From NCBI RefSeq assembly GCF_051020975.1, contig NC_135041.1, forward strand, positions 11,482,256 through 11,546,255: DNA of 64,000 bases. The letters are read 5' to 3'. The translations under genes were made by a program, and so were the position numbers. This DNA is from Osmia lignaria lignaria. Lineage: Eukaryota > Arthropoda > Insecta > Hymenoptera > Megachilidae. The notes beneath the pieces are model-generated. The model saw only the letters and a program-made list of their open reading frames with translations, made no database searches and was not told the DNA's origin. Of this stretch, positions 1 to 11,842 are shown piece by piece. The number at the start of each line of letters is the position of its first letter. Position 1 is the first letter of the stretch.

Positions 1-54
1 TATTGAAGGAAATTTCTATTAAATTTTAGATTAATTCCTTAATTACGTTGCCTG

Positions 55-150
55 ACTAATTAATCACCGCCTGGTTCAAACTCGACAAGGGTCTTAAACT
101 ACAGGATTCGTAGGATTACATGAATATTAACCTAAAATTGGTTAATTTAT
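55..150 (+). repeat. possible degenerate left end of the TTAA MITE family
   Basis: The stretch has a diverged match in order to the left portion of the piggyBac-like MITE at 50149-50330: a TCAAACTCGAC-like block, then GGATTACATGAATATTAACC, where the 50.2 kb copy has GGATATTAACCTAAAGTTA. No terminal CCC next to TTAA survives. It may be an old truncated copy or a chance AT-rich match. Confidence 0.2.
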
Positions 151-1809
151 TTCAAGTAATATGTGAGGAGAGGCAATAAAACAATGGAACGGTAATAAAC
201 ATGAAACATGACAAATTGGAAACGAACTGTTTCATCTTTTAGCAAGCAAAAATGATTTATTATTAGTGAAAGTAAAAAAAAAATTGATGAAATTCAAAAT
301 TCAAAAATCCGTTTCGCTGAAATTCAGTGTGAAACGAGGAGTAATAACTATAAAAATTCTGACATTTGTCAAGTTTCATACCTAATGATTCAATATATAA
401 AAAATTCCAAATTGTATTACTTTAAGTTTGAAACCATTAATTATTAAGCAGTATATTCAAACTGAAAACGAAATTTATAAAATGTAATAAAAACCATTAA
501 AATCGACCTGTATTGTCAGTAAAAAATAATTAATATTTTTCAATAAAAAAGAATTACTTTTCAAATCAAAATATTGTTGAAACCAGGAGTTTTTACTGCT
601 TTATAGTCCATTTAAAACTCACAAATCTCTAAAATTTTCTTCCTTCCATCTTTAATTCAATTGCTTAAAATAAACAAGAATAAACAGTGAAAACAAACCA
701 TTTCGTACAAATTAATTGAGCGAATTTCGCGCTTTAGTGTAATTGAAGGTTTATTATATTTCAAAATAAACATCAGGGTTTAAAATAACAAACGCCGCAA
801 TTATTTTTGCACCAATTTAATAGAAATGGAAAACCGAAATATTAAATCTCGTTAATTCTTAAGAGCACTGTGTGTTCTTTGCGTCAAAGGCTATAAAATG
901 TTAAAACAAAGGAGGTAATTTTTATAAAAGTTTGCAATCCCATGGTACAGAGACGTGAAAAGTAGAAATGGAAAGAAGATGTATAAAGAACCTTCTCTAA
1001 AGTTTGGAGTGTACAGGAATCTTCTTTTTAAAAAGCAGTAAGATAATCCGCTGCTTTTATGCCATGCAAAAGCATCCGAAACCAGCCAGTCACTTTCCTC
1101 AACGAAGATAAAGAATTGTTTATAACTTTAATATGTTTATTACAATTTTTCTTCTTCATTTCGTAACTATATGTTATCTACTCTTCAAGTTCTGAATTTT
1201 CTTTTCTGTTTTTAAACCTTTGAATGTTGAAAAATGCTTCCAGACTCCTCGTTCATAATAATTTATCAATATTGATAAATTGTTAATAAATTTTTAAAAT
1301 TAAAGTATTTTGGTTTAACAAGGTTTTGTAAAAATAATTGAGATTAATTATTTTAAGTTTGACAAGTTTAAAGTTACAGACTAGGATTAGACATTCTACT
1401 ATATTAAATTAAACATTAAAAATTTGTTATTACACGTAAATTATTAAAATGACGAGATGTACAAATTGATATGTGTAATCACCCTCACCTTATAGATGAC
1501 CATCGTTATAATTGCACCATCTGTGTTCATTTTTGATCCTGACTATATATCACCAACAGATATCGTACCGTGATATCTCCGATTAACGATACATATATCG
1601 TCGCGCAGGGTTCGTGAATTTTCATGCAAATTGCTATACGCCATGATGTGTAGGTAACTGGGAACCTCCGAGGCGAATCAATGGACATTAATTGAAATAG
1701 AAGCAAAGCAGGCGAACCAAGATCAACGACGACTACTGCTGCATTATGCAACACGATAAAGACTTTGAGAATATTCAGAAGGGGTCGCGATAGACATTAC
1801 ACACCCTAG
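151..1809. other. AT-rich stretch without a recognised gene
   Basis: No splice-bounded reading frame, repeat copy or RNA gene was seen. At 1555-1610 there are clustered GATATC/ATCG motifs with short dyad symmetry, and homopolymer runs occur throughout. The only longer frame (1527-1754, minus strand) does not resemble a known protein. Confidence 0.5.
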
Positions 1810-1955
1810 CGTTTAGCTCAAAGGCGAGCCAGGAAGTCGGCGACGCCGGTCTTCGAGAATTCAGATTCCGTCCTGTCTCCAAGGCGACCCATCTAGATCA
1901 AGCTTGGCCAACTTGATGCCCTTTGGGCATTTATCTCTACCGAGCAACTAAACCA
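1810..1955. other. isolated GC-rich block with a 44-codon open frame
   Basis: About 140 bases are strikingly richer in G+C than the flanks. On the plus strand a frame is open from just after TAG at 1814-1816 to TAA at 1949-1951, 44 codons without an ATG near its start. The block contains the inverted pair ATCAAG (1897-1902) and CTTGAT (1912-1917), and two copies of CAAAGGCGA / CCAAGGCGA. There is no clear acceptor or donor at its edges. It could be a conserved non-coding element, an exon fragment or a transposon relic; nothing identifies it. Confidence 0.3.
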
Positions 1956-2022
1956 CCTAACAAGAATATTTCATGATTAAATTGATGTTGAATATTTTTA
2001 CATTAATTTTACTAATACCAGG

Positions 2023-2219
2023 AACGGGGGTGTTTAATCCTTACCGTGTTATAATTTAAACAATCGTTAACTTATAATAAATTTTTTCCATCTTAATGAG
2101 TTTCATATATTGAAAGAATAATTTTTAAAGGAACAGTGTCAAGTTTATAAAATGAAAATAATATGAGGCACAAAGTTAAATTAAAATTGTGGTTCTCTTC
2201 ATGGTCCGCCGTCCGAGGA
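2023..2219 (+). mobile_element. piggyBac-like MITE, copy 1 (left end decayed)
   Basis: The right half matches the copies at 20.8, 25.7 and 50.2 kb: TTTCATATATTGAAAGAATA, then AATGAAAATAATATGAGGCA, then a terminus containing GGTCCGCCGT directly followed by TTAA at 2220-2223. The left terminus is not readable; the start is set from the length of the 20.8 kb copy. The TTAA flank and terminal bases fit piggyBac-type target duplication (known for the superfamily). No coding capacity. Confidence 0.55.
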
Positions 2220-2616
2220 TTAATAGAGAATAGCAGACAAAGTAAACAATTTTATTTTGCTTCATTTTTTTACTGTCATACACCATTGGCCCAAGAGCTT
2301 CATGTGTCTACGGGCAACAAAGAGCCAAATTACCCATGCCTGATATAAATGACATTTGTAGTCGGCTCGTTTCAAGAAAACAAGCTCGTAAATACGTCCT
2401 GGGAACTGACTTCTATGGCAATAAGCAATCGACGATCCCGACATCCCTCTGGAAATAACGGCCACGATAATGATATTCTGTTTTCTCTCAAGGGTACCTT
2501 CGCAACATAATTTTCCACTGGTAATTCAGTGGATTTTGACTTAACAAGTATGAAGACTTTAGACCTACTAATATTAGGTCATGCCACAAGTAATATTGTT
2601 ATATCAGTCAATCGAT

Positions 2617-2640
2617 GTTAACCCATTAATTCCCAGAGGT
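2617..2640 (+). repeat. TTAACCC-type terminus, partner end not found
   Basis: TTAACCCATTAATTCCCAGA resembles the left terminus of the element beginning at 2735 and, as its reverse complement, the AAGGGTTAA site near 52288-52296. A matching right terminus was not found nearby. It may be a lone decayed MITE end about 120 bases upstream of the complete element. Confidence 0.3.
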
Positions 2641-2734
2641 TGAAATTATATCATTTTCAACTCTCAAGTTATCAAGATGATGATACCTTCTATTATAAGC
2701 ATAAGTTAATGGAAATTGGTATTCACTTAACTCG

Positions 2735-2832
2735 TTAACCTTTTAATTGGAGAGGTATAATAATTTACCAAAAGTGCATTCTGTCAAATATACTATGACA
2801 AGTTAACTCGTCATCTCTAATTAAAGGGTTAA
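2735..2832. mobile_element. short TTAA-flanked MITE with inverted ends
   Basis: TTAA at 2735-2738 is followed by CCTTTTAATTGGAGAGG. At the other end ATCTCTAATTAAAGG precedes TTAA at 2829-2832, so the ends are imperfect inverted repeats of about 17 bases. The insert between the TTAAs is only 90 bases. TTAA duplication with CC(C)TT ends fits a piggyBac-type non-autonomous element. Its body does not match the 200-base MITE family. Confidence 0.6.
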
Positions 2833-5289
2833 TATCCACAGTTGTGTCCACCCATAATTAGGGCACCATTCGCAGTTATAATTCTGTTTTTATAATTAAT
2901 AATTTTACATTCCATTAACTATTATAATTAACTACGAATTATCGAAGTATAGTGTTTTAATTGGAGCGATATTAATGGAAGCAGTAATTGTCGGTAAATA
3001 TGCAAATATGTAATATAGCATTTACGTTGGCACATTGGCTAGTAGTAACTGAAAGGTCCAAAGTTAATCTAGTTGGTACTTTGAGACTTTTAGAAACTCT
3101 TCAGGAAATTAAACTGTAACTACACTGTGTGTTTACCATGCAAATGATTCTAAATTAACGAAACGAACTCATGAAAGATTCAGAATTTTCTGTTTCACGC
3201 TTACAAAACTGTCCTCTTTAACGTTTAATCGATGGATCATGTGAATATTTGACAATTAAATAATACGTGTCGTATCAAATATTAATTGCACGCATATGAG
3301 AATAAATGCTGGACATTTTCAAAAACTTTATTCATGTTGTGGTGCCTTCGTTTATGGTTCAATTTAATTAATTAAAAGTCTTGAAAATATTATGGATTCA
3401 AATACTTGCAACATTAATACTTTTATATTTAGTTTTTATTTAAAAGTTGAAATTGGGAATCTTTCAAACTGGCTTGATATATTTTAAATTGAAGCATAAT
3501 ATTCCACAGTTCTTCCAATTCTCCACTTTAATTTCCAGCAAATAAGTCAAAATCAGGTTGAACGAATAAAAAGTTTTTAAGAAGCTACATAAGTTCTCGA
3601 AACGCAGGAGAACAGTCATTACTAAGGAAAAATTCTTCCCTCCACTTTTAAAAGAAAGTATCTCTTACAGGGGTACGGGTAATTCCAACAAATATGTAGA
3701 CTGCGGCGAGAGATTTAACTAACTTTGAACAGTTTCCAGTTTTAGGGTGAAGCTGCTTCTTACAGCTGGCATAAATACTTAAGTTAACGATTTCAGTTTA
3801 ACGCTTACGAAAGAATGTGACCAAATTTCATTTTGAAATGATTTTAATCCTAGGACTGTGGGGCTGGGTTAATTGTGACTAAGGCCTACAATACGTGCAC
3901 TGAGATTGAACTAAAATTAACTGTTTAAAATTTTTAACTAAAAAATTGTATATAAATTGTATAAAAATTTAGAACAGTGATTAATTTACGATACTTTTAT
4001 ATCATCGAATCATATCGAATTATCGAAAAATATCTTCGATATTAGAATGAAGCGTGCATCCTTTCTTATCCGAGTACTTCATTTCATAAACTAATAATGC
4101 TATTAAAATGAATATAAGGAGCCCTTTGTAATCTTTTCAAGATTCAAGGATCTTGTTTCATTCCTTCATAGCCGCATGATTCTTGTTCTGTACACGAAAG
4201 CTGTCGCAGGATAACCTACATTCCACGGAAAAAGACTTAGGTAACCCACACGGAAATTTCATTAACAGAAAAGATGCAGCTGCACGAACATCCTCTATCT
4301 CGGGGCATTCAGATCGAGAGAAACTCCCTATTGCGAAAAAGAGAATTCGTAAACTACGATCTAAACCGGCACATTTCCTGGACAACAATTCCGTCTTGTT
4401 TTTTAAATTAGAACCGTTGTTCGCCGATTCTTGCCTCCCCTTTGTTCGTGTGCATTCAAACTGGTTATGTATAAACGAAAGAAAACGACCGATGCATGCC
4501 GTTGCTTTATAAATCGGAACAATACTCGTCTTCGAGGAGCTAATATGAAGAAAAAAAAAAGAAGAAAAATAGTAATATCTCGGTTGCATGGAACTGTTCA
4601 CACGAAATGCTTCGATATCGTAGGAAATTACGATTTATCACGACAGACGGCTAACGGATAATGATTTTACGTTGAAAGCGGGATGCACGCGTGAGTCGCG
4701 TTTCAATTTTTCGGCGGAAAATATACGAGCCCGGGTATTTAACTTTCGCAATCGCTAAATGAACACACAGAATTTAATCGAAACTACGGGGCATGGCTGG
4801 TTAATGAAAAGCACTTTCGGACACAGAAATCGATTTGATCTGCAAACGATGTAGGCAGGAGCCGGTTTCATTAACGTAAGATTAATGAGCTGAGCGGCTT
4901 ACAAAAGGTAATTAGATTGGATTTGGCGATGAAAAAAAAAGAGGATATGAGCACCGGGATGAAAGAGTGTTTTCGCACGTTTTTTAATAAATCGAGGGTT
5001 AGCGTATCATTTTATCGTTGCTTTAGCCATAAAAGATAGAAAAGAAGAAATGAAAATAATGTGTTATTAACATGGTTCCATTTTTCCTTAATCCTTGTCA
5101 AATTTTTATAAAAGACTTCTATTACACAAAATTGCCACTATGAATCAATGATAAAAGTGTTGCAATGACAAAAATTCCACTTAGGTCAACAAGTTTTACA
5201 ACATACTTTTGTTGTTAAAAAACTACTGTTCGAATACTTTCACATCACCCACACTGTTATTCTTCTTACTTCTTGGTATTATTTTAAGA
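2833..5289. other. gene-free stretch; GC-richer at 4.15-4.95 kb
   Basis: Mostly AT-rich without recognised genes. Bases 4150-4950 are richer in G+C and hold overlapping open frames on both strands (109 codons at 4183-4512 plus, 147 codons at 4158-4601 minus). Frames on both strands over the same bases usually reflect composition. Neither is bounded by good splice sites and neither protein is recognisable. A block near 4860-4920 has several TAATGA/TAATTAG homeodomain-type motifs, weak evidence for a regulatory element. Confidence 0.4.
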
Positions 5290-5554
5290 CAGCGATTCTC
5301 AATTTTTTCATTAATGCATATCACCGAAACCAAAATATAAGAATTCCAATACCATTAAAGAAAGTCCTATACATAAGAATTTTAAAAAAATTATACACTT
5401 AATTACACTATGGTCATACATTACCATTTTCTCTGGGGAAGTCTACCATGCTCGAAACTGTACATTTATTAAAGAATATTAAAATTATTATCTATATATT
5501 GCAGTAATCATGCGCGTACCATTAGTACATACACCACTAGTTTGAGAATTACTA
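5290..5554 (+). mobile_element. hAT-like non-autonomous element
   Basis: The left end CAGCGATTCTCAATTTTTTC and the right end TAGTTTGAGAATTACTA are inverted relative to each other (TTCTCAA / TTGAGAA), as in hAT elements with CAG-TTCTCAAA termini. About 265 bases, no coding capacity. The 8-base flanks do not match, so the insertion is old or the boundary slightly off. A mariner-like end lies inside it (5422-5462). Confidence 0.45.
5422..5462 (-). mobile_element. mariner-like MITE end fragment nested in the hAT-like element
   Basis: TTTTCTCTGGGGAAGTCTAC followed by CATGCTCGAAACTG and TA is the same terminal block seen at 47.5 kb (TTTTCCTTAGGGAAGTCTAC, then CTCGATACTG-TA). The other end of this copy was not found. 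Confidence 0.45.
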
Positions 5555-8500
5555 TCGGAAGTGTGATAGTGGAAAATTTTAGTACGAGATCTTCAAACAT
5601 TACCAACAGTATCAATCATCATGTCAGGACACGATGCAGAGCAACTTTCTCAATTTAAAAAGCAATAACGCTGTCATGAAACGTAATGGAAGCGGACGAA
5701 ACTTTTTCAATAATATAATATAAGTTCCAGGACAATTTCCTTTTAACATTCCCAAGGATTTCGACGCAAAGACCACCCCTTTTCAAAACCGTTCTCGCGC
5801 GTTTCAGTGCTGACATCCCGTTAATAGAACTTATCGAATGCTATCCAACAGCTGGTACGAAAGCTCAATTTCTTCGAGTTACTTCCGCCATGTTGAAAGA
5901 ATAGATCCTTAAGAAATTTTCACCGCGATGAACACTTACTTTGTGCGCCAATGTCTACACGACCAAGTTAGATGAATCAAGTTTCGTTGATGGATCCGGA
6001 GAGCAAGAAAAGAGTAGAAAACGTTCTCAGGAAAGTTGCGAACTTTCACCCAGAAATCCAATATCAGGGGACGAACGTTTACAGGATTGGAAAGTAATGT
6101 TTGTGCATCGTTCTGTCGGTTAACTTTCAAAGAAAGAATCATCGTGTTTACCGGTTTTCGTAATCGGTGACTTAAGTGGACGTTCGTTTCTTTTCCTGTG
6201 GTAGATTGATGTATCACTGACATCGAAAGTTTGGTACGATTTGATGACATCCTGTCAATTTAAAGCTTAGAACTGAACGGAAATGATTACTTAAACCACA
6301 TATTAATCCCAGGATGGCTGATCACAGAGACGATGATAATTTAATTTTGTAGTGTACATTATTTTTTGACTGAACTTTATTTTAAGGCATACAAAATTAC
6401 ACCCTTTTGCAAATTTTTCAAGCTTCAAATTAATATAACATTAGTTCTATTATTTTAAAAATTGTGTCAGACGTTGAATGGTTAAAAATCGACGATTTAA
6501 TATGAAACGACCTTCGATATTATACAAAGTGTACGTGTGTTGCGTTACGAAGATAATTCCTACATAGATCAATCAAATATAAACCATAATTGTTTTGCAA
6601 CAACCAAACATGCAAATGCACGTTATTGCAACAGTTTGGGAAAATTAATGAGCGTGTTTAGAATCGCTTTGCGCAATTCGTTTTCCTGTGCGATCGTCCT
6701 GCTAATAGCTAACAAGATAAGTGGCTAATCAATTCATGGCGTTATTGCGCAACGTTATATTATTATTTCATTAGCGAACGGAAAAATTAAACTAACAATA
6801 AACGAAATTCTGCAAAAATGATAATGCTTAGTGTTGAAATGAGAGACTACTGTAATCGTAAGTGTTCGTATGGAATAAGCCATATTTTGATGAACATAAA
6901 GCTGAAAATTTCACTCATTTGGGTCAATTGAAAATCAATATGACAGATAAAAATTATTGGAAATAATCATCAAAATAATTTTGCTATATGCAATAATATT
7001 CAAAGATTTATTTTACATGATACTTATTTGAATTACAGTGATATGAATTATTAATCGAAATAATAATTTTTTTATGAGGTTCAATAATAAAAATAATTAT
7101 AATTTTTAAAACATGAAATAGTCACTTTGAATATTACTTTCTTACTAAATTTGCATTTAAAATATCACTATCTTTAGTGGTCCTAATATAAAAAATTTGT
7201 CACGGTTTAAATAGAAAATCGTTTAAACGTATATTTTGTATACCTTCTGTCGGCGCAAATTAATTAATTAATAATTTGTTAATTACGCTTCTCGACCGGT
7301 GATGCATCCGTAATCGTGACATCTATTTTAATAACGTGTTTAACGAGCTCGAAAATTTATGTATTAAATCTCAAGCCTGCAAACCATCTACCTTTTTCGA
7401 AAAAAAAGGATTAAGAGAATCAATTAACTGACCCAATGTATAATTTACAGATTCAATTTAATTTAAAATCCACTTCATTTCCATTTTTTAAATTTCATAT
7501 ATACGTTTTTTAGATATCGTTTGTTAAATATGTAGAAATGGTGTGTAATCGGACATAATTGAGTTTCACGTCTCGAATTACATTCGTGTCCCATATTGAT
7601 CCCACCCACCCCTATATACAACTAATTGAAAAAAAAATGAAGAAAATAAGAAAATTCTGAGTATCACTAAACCTATACTAGTAATCTAAAATTTTGAGCA
7701 AAGAAACTGATTTTAAATAATAAAAATCTTTACTAGATAACTTAAAAGAAAAGAAAAATCAAAATTCATGTTCGTACGATTTTACATTATTTTTATCATA
7801 GTTAAATTTACTTATTATTAAAATATTCTATATTTTGGTGCTATACATCTTATTTTTTCATTAAAAAAATGTAACAGTTTTTATAATTAATGTTAACTAT
7901 ACATATTCTGTCCTTGTTTTTCCATTCTCTCATATGGATTTTTTACTTTAGCTTTAAGGCATTATTAAAGAGCATAAAATGTTGCAGCTAATTATTCGTG
8001 CTATTTGAATACGTCAACACAGCGTTATGTTATTCTATGCTAATTAATAAGAGACAAGCAGGTGATTGCCAAAGGCGAGATGAAACACAATGCTAATACT
8101 CCATTGCACGTGACATACTCTTTTCGGCATCGATAGCTTCAATTTTATTCAAATTTATATTCTTATAAATATGCGAATCAGGCTGATTTAAAAATCACTA
8201 AAATATGTTGTCAATGATGTTCATGCAAACTTTATTTTATTAGTAACTAAATTAAAGAAAAATGTTTAATACTAAATTAAATAGACATTAATAAAAAGAA
8301 TATTTGTACCTTTTTATAATAAAACCGTTTCGATTTTTGATACAGTCATAATTAGAGTTACTGATCAAAAATGATTTTATACATACGAAAAATTAAGTTA
8401 AAAGAGAAAAATAAAATTATTACGAAGCTTTTTCCCAAAAAGCTGTTTGTTTAGTAATAATCGATACACAATGTGAAGAAATGTTCATCCAATAACAATT

Positions 8501-9152
8501 TCATTTTATTAGCTTAAAAATATCATCCGTTTTACTGCACACTCAGCTATGCTTTCAGCAGTCATTTGTTAATTAAAAAAAGCATACTCGTACCAGACGA
8601 GTTTTCAAACTCTCAAAAGAAAAAATTTTATTTCACACTTTCAGCTAATTCTTTTTATGAAGGTTCATCTATATTCCATGTATACTATCTCTATAACATA
8701 TATTGTCTAAAATATTAGATTAACTTTAATACTCTTTCCTACAGAATTATTTATTACAATTTGACAAATAACAACTCTTAATCCACAATGGCTTATAGTA
8801 AAAAGTGGTCACACTTGAACAAAACATTTCTAACTTTCATCAGTGATGATAATAACAAAAAAAAAAACTAAATTTTTGCTCACCTTTAAAACTAATATAA
8901 AGTAAAATTTTTAATATAAAAAAATTTACACTTGATTTTTTTGTAATTTTATTAATGATACAGTTAAAATGTACGCTTCATTTATTATTCTATGTATCAT
9001 ATTTGCAACGAAGTGTTAATTAAATATAACATCTACCCTTTTGTTAGATTGTTTCTTTCCATGGAATTGATCAATTGTCAGGTTTAAAATGTCACATCAC
9101 GGACGAAAATGCATTAAACGTCAAATTAAATCGCTTCAGCTGTATCGACAAC
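5555..9152. other. gene-free AT-rich stretch
   Basis: No supported gene, element or RNA. The 104-codon frame at 5936-6250 (minus) and 60-codon frame at 5941-6123 (plus) lie on opposite strands of the same bases and are not recognisable. The sequence is dominated by A/T runs; a moderately GC-richer patch at 8020-8120 has no further signature. Confidence 0.5.
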
Positions 9153-9180
9153 AGAGAGAGAGAGAGAGACAGAGAGAGAG
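9153..9180. repeat. (AG)n microsatellite
   Basis: Fourteen AG dinucleotides with one interruption (AGAC at 9167-9170). Confidence 0.9.
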
Positions 9181-9473
9181 TAATAAATACGCCTGGAGAG
9201 AAGCCGTGGGGTTAATCTAAGGACGCAACTTTCGACAGAGCTGGTGGAACGCTTGCTAAACATGAGATTACCAACAAACTTTATGCAGACGCGTCTCCAG
9301 TAATAAAATTAAGATGAACCTGTAACGCAACGCCGAAGAGTTTAATTACAACCCCTTAAGCACACATCAAGACACCTATTTCTCCATCAAAAAGACAGGC
9401 TGCAACATTTCTGTTGCAGATATTGATTTTGCTATGAACATACCAATATGGTTCTCAATATTCCTTATTAATT

Positions 9474-9499
9474 AAAAAAAAAAAAAAAAAAAAAAAAAA
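9474..9499 (+). repeat. poly(A) tract, 26 A
   Basis: Twenty-six consecutive A residues. It could be a retroposon tail, but no target duplication or recognisable body was seen on its left, so it is reported only as a homopolymer. Confidence 0.9.
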
Positions 9500-9574
9500 G
9501 AAAAGTACACAAAACCTTGATATACACCATCAGGCAAAAGTATAGAACAACCGTATTATAGAATTATAGTATGT

Positions 9575-9641
9575 GCTCGATAATTTCTCGCATTTGGATC
9601 TCTGAAGGCGGACACTTCCATCAAACGGGAAATTATCGAGC
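9575..9641. repeat. hairpin: 16-base inverted repeat, 35-base spacer
   Basis: GCTCGATAATTTCTCG at 9575-9590 pairs with CGGGAAATTATCGAGC at 9626-9641; 15 of 16 positions match as an inverted repeat. The spacer has further short complementarity (TTTG with CAAA, TGGA with TCCA), so a longer imperfect stem is possible. It could be a small-RNA precursor, a conserved regulatory dyad or chance; no known miRNA seed was recognised. Confidence 0.55.
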
Positions 9642-11510
9642 TTCAATGATATGCGTGCCTTCTTCACAATTCATTTGTTAATTTAACGAGAAATTACATG
9701 GCAGCAAGTAAGCGAGCACGTGCTGCATTAGCTGTACAAATGAATTGAATGCTGTTTTCTTTTTTCATTAAATATTTATTTTTAAAAATAATTGTTTTTG
9801 TTACTGGTGTTCTTGTTAACAATTTCTATAAATACGGTTTGTTCGAATATTAATACCCCACTTACTGGAGTGACAATAGATATATTCGAGCTCTAATTAG
9901 TAAAGATTAGGATAGTTAATTTTCAAATTTAAGCTTCCAATTTATCACCTCACTAATAGAATTACCCACCATCTTGCCCAGGTATCATTGTCAGATTTAG
10001 GACATTTGTGGAACTAATTGATAATGATAAGTGTAATTTAGATATAATTCAGAATTAAATTTAATTGCTCACTAGATACCCACGTTCCTTTTATCGCAGC
10101 AATATTCTCAAATTTATATTTATGAGAACTTGAATTAACAGAGCCGTATATTCGCGATCAAATTAAGCACTCCTAAGGAAAATGGCGAAATTTTGACGAT
10201 ATTATTGATAAAAGTGATTTAGCAAAAAAGGAGTACAGTTTTTAATTAATCAATATTATAAAATTTAGTATACACTTAAATGAAGAGTACACGTAACAGA
10301 AAGAGGAGATGATTAATTCGTGTAGATAATGTTTGTAAACTTTTGACCGATAGTGTACTTTAAATGACACTGGTGACGAAATAAAAAGCAGCAGTAATTG
10401 AGATTCACCGCGCGCAAAGCTTTCCCCATGATATTTTCTTTCAGTCCGGCGTCCACGTTTCTTCGCAGTTTCCCTTGCACCGGTATCGGAAACCGTTTTT
10501 CCACCTAATGGCGTTCGTCCTTATCTCCACATACGATCCTATAGAAAAAACTTGCGACTATCTTGAACACGATCAACCACAATGACGAAGTGCAATTTCG
10601 ACGGTCACCGTGTACGTTACGCCAGAACGATATTTTATCATTCAAAGTAAATTTCGAAATTGAAACACACTGCAACGGAAAGTATCTCGGTATCGCATAG
10701 AAAATGATACCTTTGGTAGAATTGTTCACTTTGAACTTTTATCGAATACAACAATAACAATGAGCACAATCGAAACAAATACACCATTCACCGACAGAAA
10801 AGCAATTTTGATAGATGAATCATAAAAGCGGTTTGTTTTTCATTTTTCACTACGATACGAAAATACATACAAAAAGAGAAACGTTTAAATAAATTTTTCC
10901 ACCTCTATTAATTAAATTATTATTTCTTTTGATCATTATATATTCATTGTTGTGTCGTCACTTTGAAACAATTACTTTTATTCATTTTCACGGACCAAGT
11001 TTATATATAAACGAAACATCAAATTACACTGAAAATTCCCCAAGAGTTCACAGATTGACTGACGGAAACAAGAAACTCGTTTAGAAGTTCATCACTACCG
11101 TAATTTTCCGTGTTCTCGGTAAAAATCAAGATAACTTTCAAGTACAACTTATGTAGTTTCAAAGATTTTTATAAACATTTATTTCGCATATTCATTAGAA
11201 TAAGATTAATCCTAAACAATTCTCCTTCCAGTCTGTTAAAACCGTGCTTCTATCAGAATGAGAAAAGAACATATTATTTAAAATAAAAATTTGGATTTTG
11301 GAAAATTTGAAAGTGGGTTAAGACGTTGGCTGTCATTCTAATTGTCATTCTATATCTTTAGTTTAATACTAAAAATGATGAAGGATTTTTTTCTTGTAGA
11401 TTCAATTGGTTTTTATTTTTCAATTATTTACCGGTGATGGTTAATGTGCTGAACAATAAAGAAAAGGATACAACTTAAAAAAATAAAAGCACGTTGTAAT
11501 ACTTGTATCA
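9642..11510. other. gene-free stretch with one interrupted minus-strand frame
   Basis: Minus-strand frames at 10505-10729 and 10313-10504 are contiguous and in the same phase, separated by a single TAG, giving about 138 codons with one stop. The translation matches nothing I know, neither part starts with a clear ATG, and splice sites are not evident. It may be a decayed exon or chance. Confidence 0.35.
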
Positions 11511-11842
11511 CTCGAAGCAAACTTAGACATTACATTGAAACAAAAAATCACATTTGAAAACGTACGCAGAAATATTCGCAACCCTACAAGTAAAGTTAGT
11601 CCTCACATAACAAAAAGTACGTAGAGGTATACATGCAAATATTTGCAGTTCTCCAAGGAAAGTTAGGTATTATATTAAAAAAAAAGAACAATGGGCACAA
11701 ATATTTGCAGCAGTCAAAGGAAAGTTAGACATCACCTTTAAAACAAAAAAAAGAACAATAAGCACGAATATTTAGAACGATCGAAGTAAAGCTATGCGGT
11801 ACATAAATATAAAAAACGAAAAAAAAAAAAAATATGTGCACA
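11511..11842 (+). repeat. degenerate minisatellite, five units of 62-73 bases
   Basis: Unit starts are at 11511, 11584, 11651, 11713 and 11779. Each begins with a CAAG/GAAG-(G/T/C)AAA-GTTAG-type core (CTACAAGTAAAGTTAG, CTCCAAGGAAAGTTAG, GTCAAAGGAAAGTTAG), followed by an A-rich run and an AATATTTGCAG-like block. Spacing varies by A-run length. The array ends in a poly(A) stretch at 11817-11832. Confidence 0.65.

Noticed and set aside
65..90. GGTTCAAACTC as a tRNA-type B box
   Set aside because: No A box at suitable spacing and no cloverleaf could be drawn.
1527..1754. 75-codon minus-strand frame near clustered GATATC motifs
   Set aside because: No start context, splice sites or recognisable content.
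4158..4601. 147-codon minus-strand frame
   Set aside because: Overlaps a 109-codon frame on the other strand, lies in a GC-richer patch, and its translation has no recognisable domain or splice context.
9474..9499. Poly(A) as the tail of a SINE or processed pseudogene
   Set aside because: No flanking duplication and no recognisable body upstream.
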